From: Hyphodiscus hymeniophilus
Lineage: Eukaryota; Ascomycota; Leotiomycetes; Helotiales; Hyphodiscaceae
DNA length: 64,000 nt
Direction of reading: 5' to 3'
Assembly (NCBI GenBank): GCA_016508695.1
Contig: VNKQ01000005.1
Coordinates: 620,001-684,000 of the forward strand
A model generated the notes under the pieces. It was not told the DNA's origin. It worked only from the letters and a program-made list of their open reading frames with translations, and ran no database searches. The position numbers were made by a program, and so were the translations under genes. Position 1 is the first letter of the stretch; each line of letters opens with the position of its first letter. Positions 48,458 through 60,480 of this stretch are shown here, piece after piece.

Positions 48458-49170
48458 ATGGTACCGCCCTCTCAATTCCTTCTCGCATCAACTAACCACC
48501 TCCAGGCCCCAAGAACGCGCCCCCCGCGCAAAAACAAGCCAAAATTCTCCTCTGGTTCCAAGAGACCATGGGCGTGTACACTCTCAAAGACCTCGACAAG
48601 CTCCTCCCGTCCGTCGCCGGCATCGCGCAAATGCAAGTGAAAGACTACATCCAATCCCTAACCGACGAGTCCTTGATCCGCTACGAGAAGATCGGTTCTG
48701 GAAACTGGTACTGGTGCTTCTTGAGCGATGCCAAGAAACAGAAGGAGAATGTAATTCAAGGTCTGATGGCAGAGGAGACTAGGACGAAGGGACAGATTGA
48801 GGAAGTGAAGGCGCTGATTGTAAATGAGATGAAGAGTAGAGAGGAGGATGAGGAGATGGGTGGTCTGCTTGAGGGAGGTGTAGGCAAACATGAGTTGATG
48901 GATAGTCATGAGCTTCTGATCAAAGAGAAGGAGGAGTTGGATAGGGAGCTGGCACTTTTTGCGGACTGTGACCCCGCTGAAGTGGTCAGAAAACTGGACG
49001 AGACGAGGGCGATGAAGCAAGGGGCTATTCGATGGACGGATAACATCGAGAGCTTGGCTTCCTACCTCGGTGGATTGGTAGGCAGAGAGGGTTTGGCCTG
49101 TGCTATGATGCAGGCTTGTGGTGATGAGTATGTTGTTGGCGAGGGCCTGAAGGAACTCGTTGAATCTTAA
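48458..49170 (+). CDS. mnd1: Meiotic nuclear division protein 1
   Basis: Partner of Hop2; the pair helps Dmc1/Rad51 strand invasion in meiosis. The main exon (48514-49170) encodes the Mnd1 winged helix (KQAKILLWFQET, VYTLKDLDKLLP, QVKDYIQSL, IGSGNWYWCF) and a long coiled coil. The proposed start is an exon whose coding part is the ATG alone (48458-48460), followed by a 53-bp intron with branch ACTAAC. The nearest CAG acceptor (48505) breaks the frame; the AAG at 48512-48513 keeps it and gives 219 residues, the length of yeast Mnd1. Otherwise translation would start at the internal ATG 48568 and lose part of the winged helix. Product certain, 5' end uncertain. Confidence 0.88.
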
Positions 49171-51307
49171 GGTTCATGCTTTCTCTCGTTGCCAAGGGAT
49201 GGGCATCTGCTCGCTCCTTTGCGTCGGTAAGTAAATATGAAGCATACAAGGGGGGCTGGGCTTACATCTTTAGAGGGAGGGTATCTGCAGATTTCGACCG
49301 GGTCTGAAGGACTCTCGCCAATGTACAATCCGTGGCTTCATTTGCATTGCAAGTACAGGCGAAACATCCAGGGAGTTTGACAAAGGTTGCCAAAGAATAA
49401 GATCGGGGATATTTAAATTGGCATATACACAAAAAGCTGATGTAGCTTAGACATATGCCAATGCATCTCAGCTAGCCCAATCCTTCGCTTCTTACCATCT
49501 TCTCATCTGCCTCAACGAACTTTGGTTCCTCGCATCATACCTACGCATATGTAGGCAGAGAGAGTCAGGTGTTCTTTTCCAGCTGGCCGACTGGCATAGC
49601 AATGAAACAGGCGCCTGTTGACGTCCCGATTCGTCGCTTGCCAAATTCCTCGAAGATCAACGACGAGAAGAAATGAGACGACATGAGACGACATGGCCAT
49701 GACAGAAGAGAATGCCAACATTTCCGACCAGGAGAAGCTTTTCTACATCCCAAGCTGATTTATGGCTGACCATATAAAGTTATTGGACTTTGTTGGCTGC
49801 ATGATTATGGCTGATGACACAGCTTGTTAGTCTTTTGGCGCCAGCAGAGGTTGGTAGGGACAATGCTTTGAAGGCCTGACGTTGGATTGTCTCAAGATGT
49901 CAGCAGAGTGAAGCGAGACAATGCCCAACGAGTCATGAAGGTGCTCACCAGGATGGCCTGCCGCCTACCTAGGTTAAGGGGTTCAGTACCCCGCCTTTTG
50001 ATTTGGAAACAAGCATCGAGACGAGTTCCACCGGCCACACACCGACGAGATGCAAGGGAGACGACTGGCTGGAATACGGTTGATTAGCGTCAAGCTTTTG
50101 CCGAGAAGATGGAGTTCTCCGTGTCGCCGTGGGGGCAGTAATCTTGCGTGTCTATGGTGTGTGTTGGTGATATCCTAGAAGTATTTGTTGACTGTTGAAG
50201 GAGGTTTTCAAAATAATCAGGGACCATCAGTGAGAGGCTGTATATCCATTATTAGGCATGGGAGTTTGACGGAGGCAAGTGACGGAAGAAAATCTTAAGT
50301 AGACCTCCGTTCTCGAAGTTACTCTTCGCTTCAGTCGTCCCTTCTCTCCGCTGCTGTGCAGATTGGGCTGGACGCTTTACCGTAGATCTAGTCCGTTTCC
50401 GATGCTACCTACCAATGCACCACCACGTATGTTTGTAGCCATTTTGAGAGCAGTCAAACTTTAACCATAATGCATGTCATGATACGGACGTATGAAGGTA
50501 CTGTATTATGCAATCTATATTCTCTGCATTGGTGGTGTCCTGCAAGCAGCCCCCTCAGCTGTCTTATTCTGCCTAATAAGTCGACTACACTCCTTCTGTA
50601 CAGTACAGTAGCGATTTGAGCGATCGAGTACAGTAGGGGCTCTACTACCGTAGCGACTTTCGACCGCCGCTGCAACTCCTGCTGTTGAGTATATCCATAA
50701 GCGCCTCTACTTCGCGAACCGTCTCATGATAATTGAAACTGGTGCTCAGGTCGCGGCTCTACTAAGCTCTCTCTCTCTATCTACTCGTACACACCAGGTG
50801 CTTTCCGGCCTGGGACGTGTGTATACCCAGTCCATACATTACAGTCCGTACAGTAAACATCGTCTCTGGAGCCAATCCTCGAATACACCCATCGACCCGG
50901 AGATCGCCAGATCGTCAATCAGCTCGGGCTGTTCAGGGTTCATGATTCAGCTTGTATGCTAGTACAGTACTCCGTACGCCGTGTAAAAACACCATCCGAC
51001 CTTCAACCGACCTTTACCCTCCACCTTCACCCTTCACCTTCACCCTTCAACCCTCCATTCAGTCCTTTTCGCACCACCACCAGAAGGGCAGTCATGCGCC
51101 GCCTCCGTACGAGTACTCTGTAGGCGCCTCGTAATTATTAGTCAACGAGCATGCAACTTGTGTGTACCTGACTCGACGAACTAATAACCTGCAACTTGAC
51201 TCGGCTTCCTTATCACTCTCCTCCCGCACTTGGCACTCACGATAGAAACTCTTGGCAAGTCCAACATATCGCGGTCCGCCCCAAACCCATCATCCTCTCT
51301 ACATAGC
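49171..51307. other. Long intergenic region upstream of palF
   Basis: About 2.1 kb with no supported gene. The right half carries repeated TACAGTA words on either strand (from about 50490 to 50980) and a CCTTCACCCTTCAC-type pyrimidine tract at 51010-51060 near the probable palF leader. Confidence 0.45.
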
Positions 51308-53777
51308 ATGTGCGCGCATGCCACTCCTGACACGGCTTCGTCGTCGCCGTTCGCTGCGACTAGGCGATCGCTGCTCTCACGCCTCACCAATCCTCTAAAA
51401 TCGCGCACACGAAACCTCACTGATTTCTACATTCGCCCCGACGAGGCCCATCGACAGTACTCGCCCGGGGATGTGGTCAAAGGAGCGGTCATCCTCACGG
51501 TCGGTAAGCCCATACGGATCACGCATCTCACAGTGTGTTTGCATGGCTTCGTGCGAGTCTTCAAGAATCCAAACGGTGTGAAGGAGCCGCTGCCTATCGA
51601 AGCCGATTTGACGGTATCAAGCAGTCCTAAGAAGTCGCAATACATAGGCAACGGCCATGCCTCACTCTTCCGAGATGAGCAAACGCTATGCGGCGAGGGC
51701 AGATTGGAGCCTGGTGTATATGAGTTCAATTTTGAGTTGGAGTTTCCTACCAGAGGCCTTCCAACGAGCATCGATGTTCGTTCAGCCCCAGATCTATTAT
51801 CCGTCTACATGGAGAATAGTCTGCTAACAATTAAAATAGTTCGAACGTGGAACAATTTCCTATATGATAACCTCGACGATTACACGGCCTACTTCAATCG
51901 CCGCTACATCGAGTTGCGACCAGAAAATATCCCTCGTTGAGACAGTAGACATCGGGCCTATGAAACCTCCACGACCCCGGACAATCTCTCTCGAACCCAT
52001 TTCTAGGAGATCAAGGATGAGAAAGACTGTGAAGACGAAGGAGGGGTCACCCGTGGACGCCAAGGACACCGATAGTGGAAGTCCAAAATTGCCAGGCTCG
52101 AGTCTCCCAGACGAATCGGCAAGTCAACGTGGATCAGTAGATCACAACACCGACCCACAAACCCCAACACAGAGCGATGTCCACAGTATCACAAGTGCAG
52201 CCACCAGTGCTGAGAGCACAACAAGTGGGAGCACCAGTTTCAGGCTTGGCCCTGTTCTTTCGTCTACCAGATCAACGCGAGATACTCAACTTGGTCGCAA
52301 GAGTTCCCTTCCCGATAAGACCATAACAGCGACCATTGAGCTTTTGAAGTCTGGATGTCTGGCAGGCGATAATCTACCTCTGAAGATTTCAATTAAACAT
52401 ACCAAGGCTATTAAGAGCATGCATGGGATCATCATCACTCTATATAGACAAGGACGCATCGACTCAGCACCACCTTCTTCCCTATTCACTGATATCAAAG
52501 GCAAGGGCGTCGAGCGGCTGAAGCATGAAGAATACTACCCAAAATCGAAAACTGGTCTTGGTGGGTTGTCTCTGTCGTCGGCGGGGTCGAGCAATCTATT
52601 TCGAAAGGATCTAGCGCAAACTTTCGCACCACTACTTGTTGATCCCACAACCCTAACCGCTGTTGTGACCGCATCTGTGCGTGTCCCCGAGGACGTTTTT
52701 CCCACCATTAAAGGAGTTCCTGGTGAGATGATAAGTTTTAAATATCATTTGGAGGTTGTTGTGGATCTGGGTGGGAAGTTAGCTGGACAGCAACGCCACC
52801 TTCCAAGAGTAGGGGCTATTACTTTGCCGTCAAATTATGGGACCTCTGGCACTTCTGTTAATGCTAATATGCTTGCTGCTTGGGGTGGAAGCATTGTGAA
52901 TACTGATCACATTCGGAGGGAGAAAAGTGTTGTTGCATGTCTCTTTGAGGTCGTCATTGGATCTACCGATAGTGCACGGCGACGGGGAAGAGGAAACAGT
53001 ACAGCGAGGAGGCAAATGAATGGCTGGCCAGAGGAACCAACGACACCGTTAAGCACAGATGATCCCATTTACGGGGAGGCCTCCATTCCTGGGCCGGAGC
53101 ATGATGGAGCGGGACAGCAGCAGTACGACCAAACCTTTGAAGGTCATCATCCAGGCCACTATGGCACCGAAGGATATGGCTATGAAGACTACGACTGGTA
53201 TTCAGACGAGTACCCGGGAACCTATGCTCAAATGCCTGTTCCACCACCAGAAGTTCATGATGAAGGACTTACTGAAAAAGAGCGTGCGCGTCTTGCTGAA
53301 GAGAGGTTACTTCCCAGCCAACCTCCTGAAGATACACAAGATCCATCATCATCGAGCACAGCAGTACCACCACTCGCGCCATCAGCACCTCCCAATGAAC
53401 GTGAAGATGATCTCTACACTACCGGGGATGCAACACCTCATGCCGTCCCCGAGCATTTCCAGTCTTTGAATGAAGCTGCATACGCAGAGCCGCACGCTCC
53501 GTCAGCGCCAGCTTTCGAGGATCTGGCTCCTGGCGCAACCTTGAATCCCGCAGAGGATAAACAAGAGTTGGAGCGCCAGAGACTCTTAGCCGAGACGAGT
53601 GCGCCTTCAGAGCTCATCCATGATGAGGATGGCAATGCAGGTGAGGGAAGTAGTGGTACTCAGCAAGAGCCTTCAGCGCCGATTTTGGGCGAGGAGGACT
53701 ACGGAGGACATCACGCTCATCCTTCTATGGCGGGGCCGTCATCAATGGGTGAGACTTTGCCGAGATATGAGAGATGA
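51308..53777 (+). CDS. palF: PalF/Rim8 arrestin of ambient pH signalling
   Basis: Arrestin-like adaptor that links the PalH alkaline-pH sensor at the plasma membrane to the ESCRT machinery, leading to PacC processing. Exons 51308-51775 and 51840-53777; 64-bp intron with branch TGCTAAC; 801 residues. N-terminal arrestin fold: FYIRPDEAHRQYSPGDVVKG, LTVCLHGFVRV and EGRLEPGVYEFNFELEFP; C-terminal arrestin fold with ISLVETVDIGPMKPP and FKYHLEVVVDLGG. The acidic tail contains three PSAP tetrapeptides (670-673, 710-713, 767-770), the late-domain motif that binds Vps23/Tsg101. The open frame extends upstream without an ATG; 51308 is the first ATG. Convergent with the Reg1-like gene. Confidence 0.93.
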
Positions 53778-54188
53778 TGATATGCATATTTGAGTGACAG
53801 ACTTGGCAAGTCAACAACGTTGGATGATGACTTGTATATTTCAGCTACATATTACGATACCCAAATTATCACACATCCCTTAGATATCAAACTATTACCA
53901 TCGTGGTCGTGATCCTATTGCCTCCTTCATATGCGTCATGCCACTCTCGCGCTCGACTTTGAAAGCAATGTATTTGTAATAAGAAACAAAACAAGCAACT
54001 AGTCACACTCGAACGGGGTTGTTATAACTGTAATGCTGCTATATATGCCTGGAATATCTGGACGCTCCTCTTTCCAAAGATTCGTACAACTACTATACAC
54101 TTTGGTATATATAAATCATAACTCTACGCCAAAAGGTAAAACCATGCCACGCTATGCCACGACAAAACGAATCACAAAAACAGAAGAG
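53778..54188. other. Convergent 3' region
   Basis: About 410 bp holding the 3' UTRs of palF and the Reg1-like gene. AT-rich; nothing else seen. Confidence 0.5.
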
Positions 54189-56427
54189 TCAGTACACAGC
54201 TTCCCAGGCGAGGGCTTCATCGATCTCATCATAATCATATAGATCTACCTCGCGGATGCTCCTTCCATCTTTGCCCTTCACCTCCCTTGGCAGGGACCAT
54301 ATTCCTCCATCCGAGCTGCCACGGCTTTCTGTTGAACGTTGCCTCGTGGTTGTATCCTCGCCCACATAATTAGATCCCGACGACGCGCTGTCACGCGGTG
54401 TAGTCGTCGGAGACTGGAATTCTGGGGAGTTGGTCGAGAACCGGAACGGCGATCGGCTCATGTGTTGAGACGGCGGTTGGTGGACAGCGGCATCGAGTGT
54501 CCTTGGATAATGCTGCCCTGCGTTTGATACGGTACTATTGGAAAGGGATTGGAATGGATCCATTGATAGCGTGACTCGTTCAACTGAGACCTGCTGGAAG
54601 TTGTCCAGAGCAGAAGGAGATGAATCGCTTTTGTCTGACACTGCACTCTTTTCCGACGGTTCACTGGATTGACTCGCTGATCGAGTCATATGCATACTGT
54701 CTTCTGACTCCCCCCTAGTCATGCCTGGATCGAGCATGAAATAGTCGTCCCTCTGGTGTTCATAATCTGGCGTCTTGAAGGAGAACGGAGTAAGTTGGAA
54801 TCGAGGCGGAGGAAATTCGAAATCGATAAAAGCGTCGTTGCTTTCTTTTGCAGGTGCCACCTGTAAAGGCCGAACATCTTGTGCTTTTTGGCTTGCACAC
54901 ACATCTCCTCTCCCAAGTTGAGGTTTGTGAGGAGGCTTTCTCTCATGCTCTATCTTGTCCTGTTGCATTTGCAAGTCGAACATCCTATCCTTCGCTATCT
55001 GCACACTATCTTTCCGTCCTCGTAGCCAAGTAGTCGATTGCCGATACATGTCGTCTTCTTCGTCACTGTCATAACCCATTGATGTCGAAGCGGATGCATT
55101 CATTTGGAAAGACCGAGAAGCTGACTCCGAATCGTTGATATCCATCGTGATGTCTTCTTCGCGTACGTTTTCCAACAACTCGTTATCCCTCAGAGGGGCA
55201 TGAGGCAACTTCTCAATTGTTTTCAATATTGCCGTCTTCGCTTCCGGCTCATTCGATGGTAGCCACTTGCCCATGACACGTTTCTTCGCTTTCCGCATCA
55301 CAAGCACATCACCGTCCGATTCGCTGCAGCAGTGGTAGTCGTTTTCCTCCACGTCAGCATTGGCAAGTGCAATCCATTGTTCGACTAGCTCATGAAATTG
55401 GACCCTCTTCCACCCTTCTGGACTTTCTCCAACCACAGAGGTGGACTTTGATGATGTTGTATCAGTTTGTGAACGAGTGAGTTTGGGGGTTTCAGGTAGA
55501 GTCGACGGCTGTGCGCCGTCCTTTCTCATTTTGGCTACAACAGCTTGCTTCAACAGGTAGGAGGTCGAGATTGATCGCCGGAGCATCAATTCCGAAAGTG
55601 TCCGTTTTTTCAAGATGGGCTTTTTGCTGTGGCGAGCAATCTCAGCCCTCGATAGGCGACGAACTTTTTTCCTCGGCATGCAAGAGTCTGAGAAAGAAGA
55701 AGATCCAGGTATCAGTGGACCGTAGAGCCAGGTAAGGTCATGATCTTTCATCCTGTATTTCATTAATCTTCTAAGACAACAAAACAGAATCCACCTGTAC
55801 TTACCACTTGACTGTCCCAGGTGGCACGGTCCTTAAATTCGATCTCTTCTTGGCCCAACTCCTCCATGAAGCGTTTTCTAATCTCGCACTGTTAATGTAT
55901 GCCCCTCTTTTGGAGACAACATGCTTCCAGGACGCCCAGATATCCTCTTCCGCCCACTCGTGTGATAGGTAGTCAACGTGCCTTGACGGTTGGATCCGGA
56001 CAGTGGAGTCGTCCTCTGGACGCTTGACTGGACCAGAGAAGACCAGAGAATGGGTATTTTGTAAACTCTCGGAGTCAGAATCCACGCACTCGACCTGGTC
56101 ACTGCATTCAATGTCGTCGTAAGAAGGGAAGTAGATTTCTTCATGGTCATCTTCGCTGATCGCAGCCAAATTGAGTTTGACCGAGGACTTCTGATGCGAC
56201 GCTGGGTAGGTAAGATAAACAGAGTCAACAGTGCCAACTTGAAAATCCTCTCCAATCATCTCAAAATAAATATCTTCGTCCGTTTCAAAGAGCTCCTCTC
56301 GAATATCATACGACGGAGAAGGTAAAGATTTTATTCTAGGAGGGACCTGGTATACCGCATCCTCAAGGCTCGTCAGTTTCAAAGCGTCGGCACGCTTGTT
56401 CAGGTTCTCCCATTGAAGCAGCCCCAT
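54189..56427 (-). CDS. Reg1-like PP1 regulator with DUF1752 domain
   Basis: Likely regulatory subunit of protein phosphatase 1 (Glc7), by analogy with yeast Reg1 in glucose repression. Exons 56427-55805 and 55752-54189; 52-bp intron inside the conserved domain; 728 residues. The DUF1752 (GATA-like N-terminal) domain is at about 149-222: HVDYLSHEWAEEDIW, NSARLENASWRSWAK, and, across the splice, VKW|MKDHDLTWLYGPL. A PP1-docking motif KRVQF lies at 323-327 (RVQF 324-327) and is followed by acidic residues. The rest is Ser/Pro-rich and disordered, with many possible phosphosites. The splice inside DUF1752 strongly supports the model. Which pathway it serves here (glucose repression or another PP1 role) is inference. 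Confidence 0.87.
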
Positions 56428-58693
56428 GATTACCGAGGAACGTCATACAACCGGTGATAGAAGGCTACCTTATGCTCGGGGCCGTTGATATCACGGTGAA
56501 TGCAAGATCGGTCGCAGTCGCCTCGAGCTTGAATCTTTGACTGCAATGAATGATTCTTCAGCCTTCACAATCAGATGAGTCTGGCAATGATTGCTTATGG
56601 AGCAGGCTGAGTGAAGACCATACGCTGCGGTCTACCCATCACGGGTTCAGGAGAAAGCAGTACAAGTCACCGGAGCACGTGAACTCGGTGATTTATAAAT
56701 GGGAACAATAATCTGGGTATTCCTGGTAGTATATATGTTAGGTAAAAGAAACTCCGAGATCGAGAGATGGGGGAATGAGAGCGGGTTGAGGCTTACGATG
56801 TTGGACAAAGTGGTCCAAGTCCAATGCTCACGGGGAGGTTTGGGGAGGTCCGTAAGTATGTTACGTGAGAACGGTGAGATGGCCGTCCGGGGATCTGAGT
56901 CCGGGATGTGCGGAGATATTATGTGTTACGAAGTAGAGGAGCCCTTTGGTGGTTAGTTTTCCAACATTACTGGGAAACTGGGAAAGAGAAGATGCAAGGT
57001 CAAAAAGGCCCATGAATACAAAATAAGTCGTGCCGTAAATATTTGTTGAGATTGGGACGTGCTTAGGTAAGTGCCAATCTCGTACAAGTACATCCATTCC
57101 TTGGCGCTTTCAGGGGAAATACCCGTCACGAGCGCTGATGTGGGGGTGCCTCGGGGTTGCCAACTGCTGATAAGTTCTAATAAGTTCTAACCCAATGTAT
57201 CCAATTTACGGAGTATTAGGGACGGAGTACGGAAAATCTATTAAAATCTATTGGGGGTTCGGGGACCGAGAGGTGAAGGAGAGAACCCGTATGGCTCATC
57301 GGGGATGGGATAAGTGATCTCCAGGGGCTCAAATTACTAATTATACTACTTACTAAATAGAAGTAGCCTACCTAAAACACTCAAGCGTCCACCATTCTGG
57401 TAGGTCAGAACGGCTCACACAAATGTCACAAGACCATCTACGTCGTCGTCCGATTGGTCTTCGTAAAGACTGACTGCCGCTCTGCCGGGGGGCTGTTTTT
57501 TCTTTATTAATCGAGACGGCTGTACAAAGGTGATTGATTCTCGACAGCTGAAAGGTGTCAGGATTGACAACAACAGGAGAAGTCTTCTAAGATCATGAAG
57601 CAAGTTCCTTCACTATCTGTCATATACCTGGCTTTCCTATACAGTGGACATCCCGTCGCGCTACGGCCCAGGGTTCAATAGTGCAGGCTTGGAAGCACCG
57701 AGTGAGGCTTCCTGTTCCGATTTGAGCTGCATAATTCAGCCTCGATTCTTATCTTGATGATCTTCGGTCGTGCTTACTAGCACCTGCTACAAAAGAGTCA
57801 ATCGCGCTCTTCGCGTGACGAAAGAAGCAATTCGTGGGACAGATGATAACAACCTCATTAGGGGTTGAGGTCGTTGTATGTTCAAAAAAGGAGGTGGCTT
57901 CCAATGATTCCCTGGGCTTCCTCTCTCGGTCTGCCTGGGTCGTCCTCGACTTCCTCTCATGCCAAGACGACCAGTCGATCAAATTTCGACTACTATTCAG
58001 CTAAGAGACGGTACGCTCCACAATGCGCTAGATAGAGAACGACGATCATTTCTTGCCGTCTGGACGGCGCCGAAATTGTCAACGAACACTACAAGATAAG
58101 AGACCTGGCTGCTGCTCTTTGCGCCGAAAGAAGATAGTGGTGGTTGAATCTATTCTGGAAAGCTTCAGGACAATGTTATTATTCAGCGACAGACTTTGAA
58201 AGTTTTTGACATGCCTGCTTCAATATTCTTAACCGCGGCGAGCAATGACTGTCCATCATAATGTCTCTCGAGCCTCCAGATTCCACTTCTCAACAATCTC
58301 CAGATCACTTGGTTTGGTTCGTATCGTGCTTCAGAAACACTGTGCTCCCACTGTTCCCGAATCGTTCATGGTCTCCTGTCAACCGTGTGGTGGAGTTCTA
58401 TGGAAGTTGGAAATCGCCCTCCAAATCTCAGCAATTGATGATATCAGCTTTTTCTTAGACTGTCATTTCCGCCACTCTAGTAAAAAATATTGAGAAAAAT
58501 GAACAGGAATCTTAGGGAAAATAAGACAGTATTAGTAGGACTGTACAAAGAAGGTTCAAGTCAGGGATAAGTTCCAACCTCGATAGTCGAGGCCAACCCG
58601 CGAACACTGGAACCATTTTTTGCCAGAGTAAAAAGACTAGGTTAGATGCTTTTCAATCCACTGGAGGAACGCTTTCACAAGCCATAGCGCATT
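56428..58693. other. Intergenic, no supported gene
   Basis: About 2.3 kb, the promoter of the Reg1-like gene and then featureless sequence. There is a short direct duplication (GATAAGTTCTAATAAGTTCTAA near 57170-57190). A 65-codon frame at 58261-58458 has a good ATG context but no other support. Confidence 0.4.
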
Positions 58694-58828
58694 TATCCCC
58701 TAAGCTGCGACGAAATGGCACGTCTAAATGCCTGATGAATTTAAAAAAGTGAAAGGCCTCAGATTAGCCGAGTAACCCTAAAAGACCCTTAATATTAGAC
58801 GCGCCATTTCGTCGCAGCTTAGGGGATA
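58694..58828. mobile_element. Tc1/mariner-like MITE with 32-bp terminal inverted repeats
   Basis: Inverted arms at 58694-58727 and 58795-58828 match over 34 bases with one mismatch. The outermost TA on each side fits a TA target duplication, leaving a 131-bp element (58696-58826) with ends TCCCCTAAGCTGCGACGAAA. The 67-bp centre has no open frame. The TA duplication points to Tc1/mariner/pogo-type mobilisation in trans. It ends 16 bp from the stop codon of the next gene, so it probably lies in that gene's 3' UTR. Confidence 0.85.
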
Positions 58829-58844
58829 CCAATCGATGAAGTGA

Positions 58845-59364
58845 TCAACCATTCCAACCATAATACCCACCGCCGTCAGGCAAACCATCCAGCGTTTCCA
58901 TCCCCGACTTGAAAGTGTTAGTTACTACCCCAAGGTAACACTGAGTAGTATCACTTACACCTTCCTCCACCTCTCGCGGACAGACCTCCACCCCCTCCTC
59001 ACCACCTCCCACGCCCGACCGGAAAATGTTTGTGGTTCGTCGGCCGACTATGTATGGTATGTCAGTGGGTATGGTCTTCCCAAGCATGTTCGGACAGTTA
59101 GAGTCGAAGGTCCACGTACCGCTCGAGACGGTCAGGAGGGGGCGATTGAGGTCTGCCCGGAGGTGCGAGGAAGGTCGGGGATGGGTGCTGGATGGTTCAC
59201 TCTGACGGCGGCTGGGGTATTGTGGCTGGCTAAGTGCAAGTCAGTACCAGCCTTGCATCGTCGAAAGCACTGCACCGGAATAGGGGATGATATACTTACA
59301 ACTGGTTGATCGCCGGCCCATTGTTGATAACAATGTTGTTGATATTGATGATGATGTTATTCAT
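58845..59364 (-). CDS. Small four-exon protein of unknown function
   Basis: Exons 59364-59300, 59229-59120, 59047-58959 and 58907-58845; introns 70, 72 and 51 bp; 108 residues. Every intron has a good donor (GTAAGT, GTACGT, GTAAGT), a CTGAC or CTAAC branch site and a YAG/AAG acceptor, and all joins keep frame, which is strong support despite the size. The N terminus is Asn/Ile-rich (MNNIIININNIVINNGPAI), the middle Ser/Arg/Pro-rich, and the C terminus acidic then Gly/Tyr-rich (LPDGGGYYGWNG). The last intron has no stop and is a multiple of three. A longer start at 59472 would add a hydrophobic, signal-like segment. I recognise no domain. A MITE lies just downstream. Confidence 0.7.
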
Positions 59365-60480
59365 ATTGGCTAGATGTGCTGATGTTGATAAAAGAAGGAA
59401 AGGGTACAGAAGGACAAGGAAGCGAATATACCTGCCAGGACTAGGTATTGAAAGGACTCTCCTTCCTCTCATGCTGTTTCGATATCCACAGGGCAACTAC
59501 TTTCAACCTGATCCACTTTTTGACCTGTGGAGCGGGCACCTTCATCACCAACATGCCAAGTCCCTATGCGACTCTACTGCTATACACTACTAGCGAATAT
59601 CTTGAGCAGTACCCAAGGGATATATACAACTGGTGCGCCACCCATAACCCAAAAGCAAACACACTGCATTTCCCACGTCTCCATTTCTTTAAGCTTTGGA
59701 AACAATATCTCCAACCCCCATCCGATCTCCACTATCCGCTTGGAGAACATACTCGCAAGCTGTAAAGAGAGAAGCGGACCTGGGCGTAATTTTGCTTGTG
59801 TCTTCCTGTGGGGAGTGAATACAATAAGAACCAATAAAAGAAAGCATTGGACTAAAGGCATCGATCTTGAAATGAAACTGAATAAGCATTGAATATCATT
59901 TGAAACCTTTTCTTACGACGACAGATTGTTCTGACAAAAGAAGTCAAAGAATTTGATACTGAATCAGGTCAGATGCCCTTTCATTGAAACACCTGCCCTC
60001 ACCACCGGAGGCCAATGAAGAAATCTTCGCCACGTTCTTAACCTACCTCCCATTTTATTCTTCCTTCGCCAACTCATAGAAGTCCCGAGGTCATTCTCCG
60101 AAATACCCTGAGCTTCACAGCAAGTCGGTTGATAAAGTTCAATCCGTGAGTCGAAGGCTGAGTCGAAGGCTGAAACGTTGGCTTCGATGCGGTTCGTGGT
60201 AAGGAACATCAGGCCTTCGTAGTACTCCAGAGATTGCAGGGAGACTGTACTGTCAGCTTAGCATGACTTTCGTTCAGAGAAGAGCTCTCGAAATCGATCC
60301 ATTCTCATCGCACAAGATGCTGTTATTTTCTCGAGAAAAACTTACAGGACTCTGTTGTAAGCGTGTTTCTGACTCCAGAGAAACTATGAAGGAGAATGAT
60401 TCCTTCTTGACCTATAGTATATTAGTATTATCTAAAAGTATGGTGTATGACCTTATACCTTTCTAGCCCACGAACTTCCT
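59365..60480. other. Intergenic, no gene seen
   Basis: About 1.1 kb. Short frames on both strands, none with support. Confidence 0.4.

Noticed and set aside
58261..58458. 65-codon frame with good ATG context (MSLEPPDSTSQQ...).
   Set aside because: No splice support, no domain and length within chance expectation.
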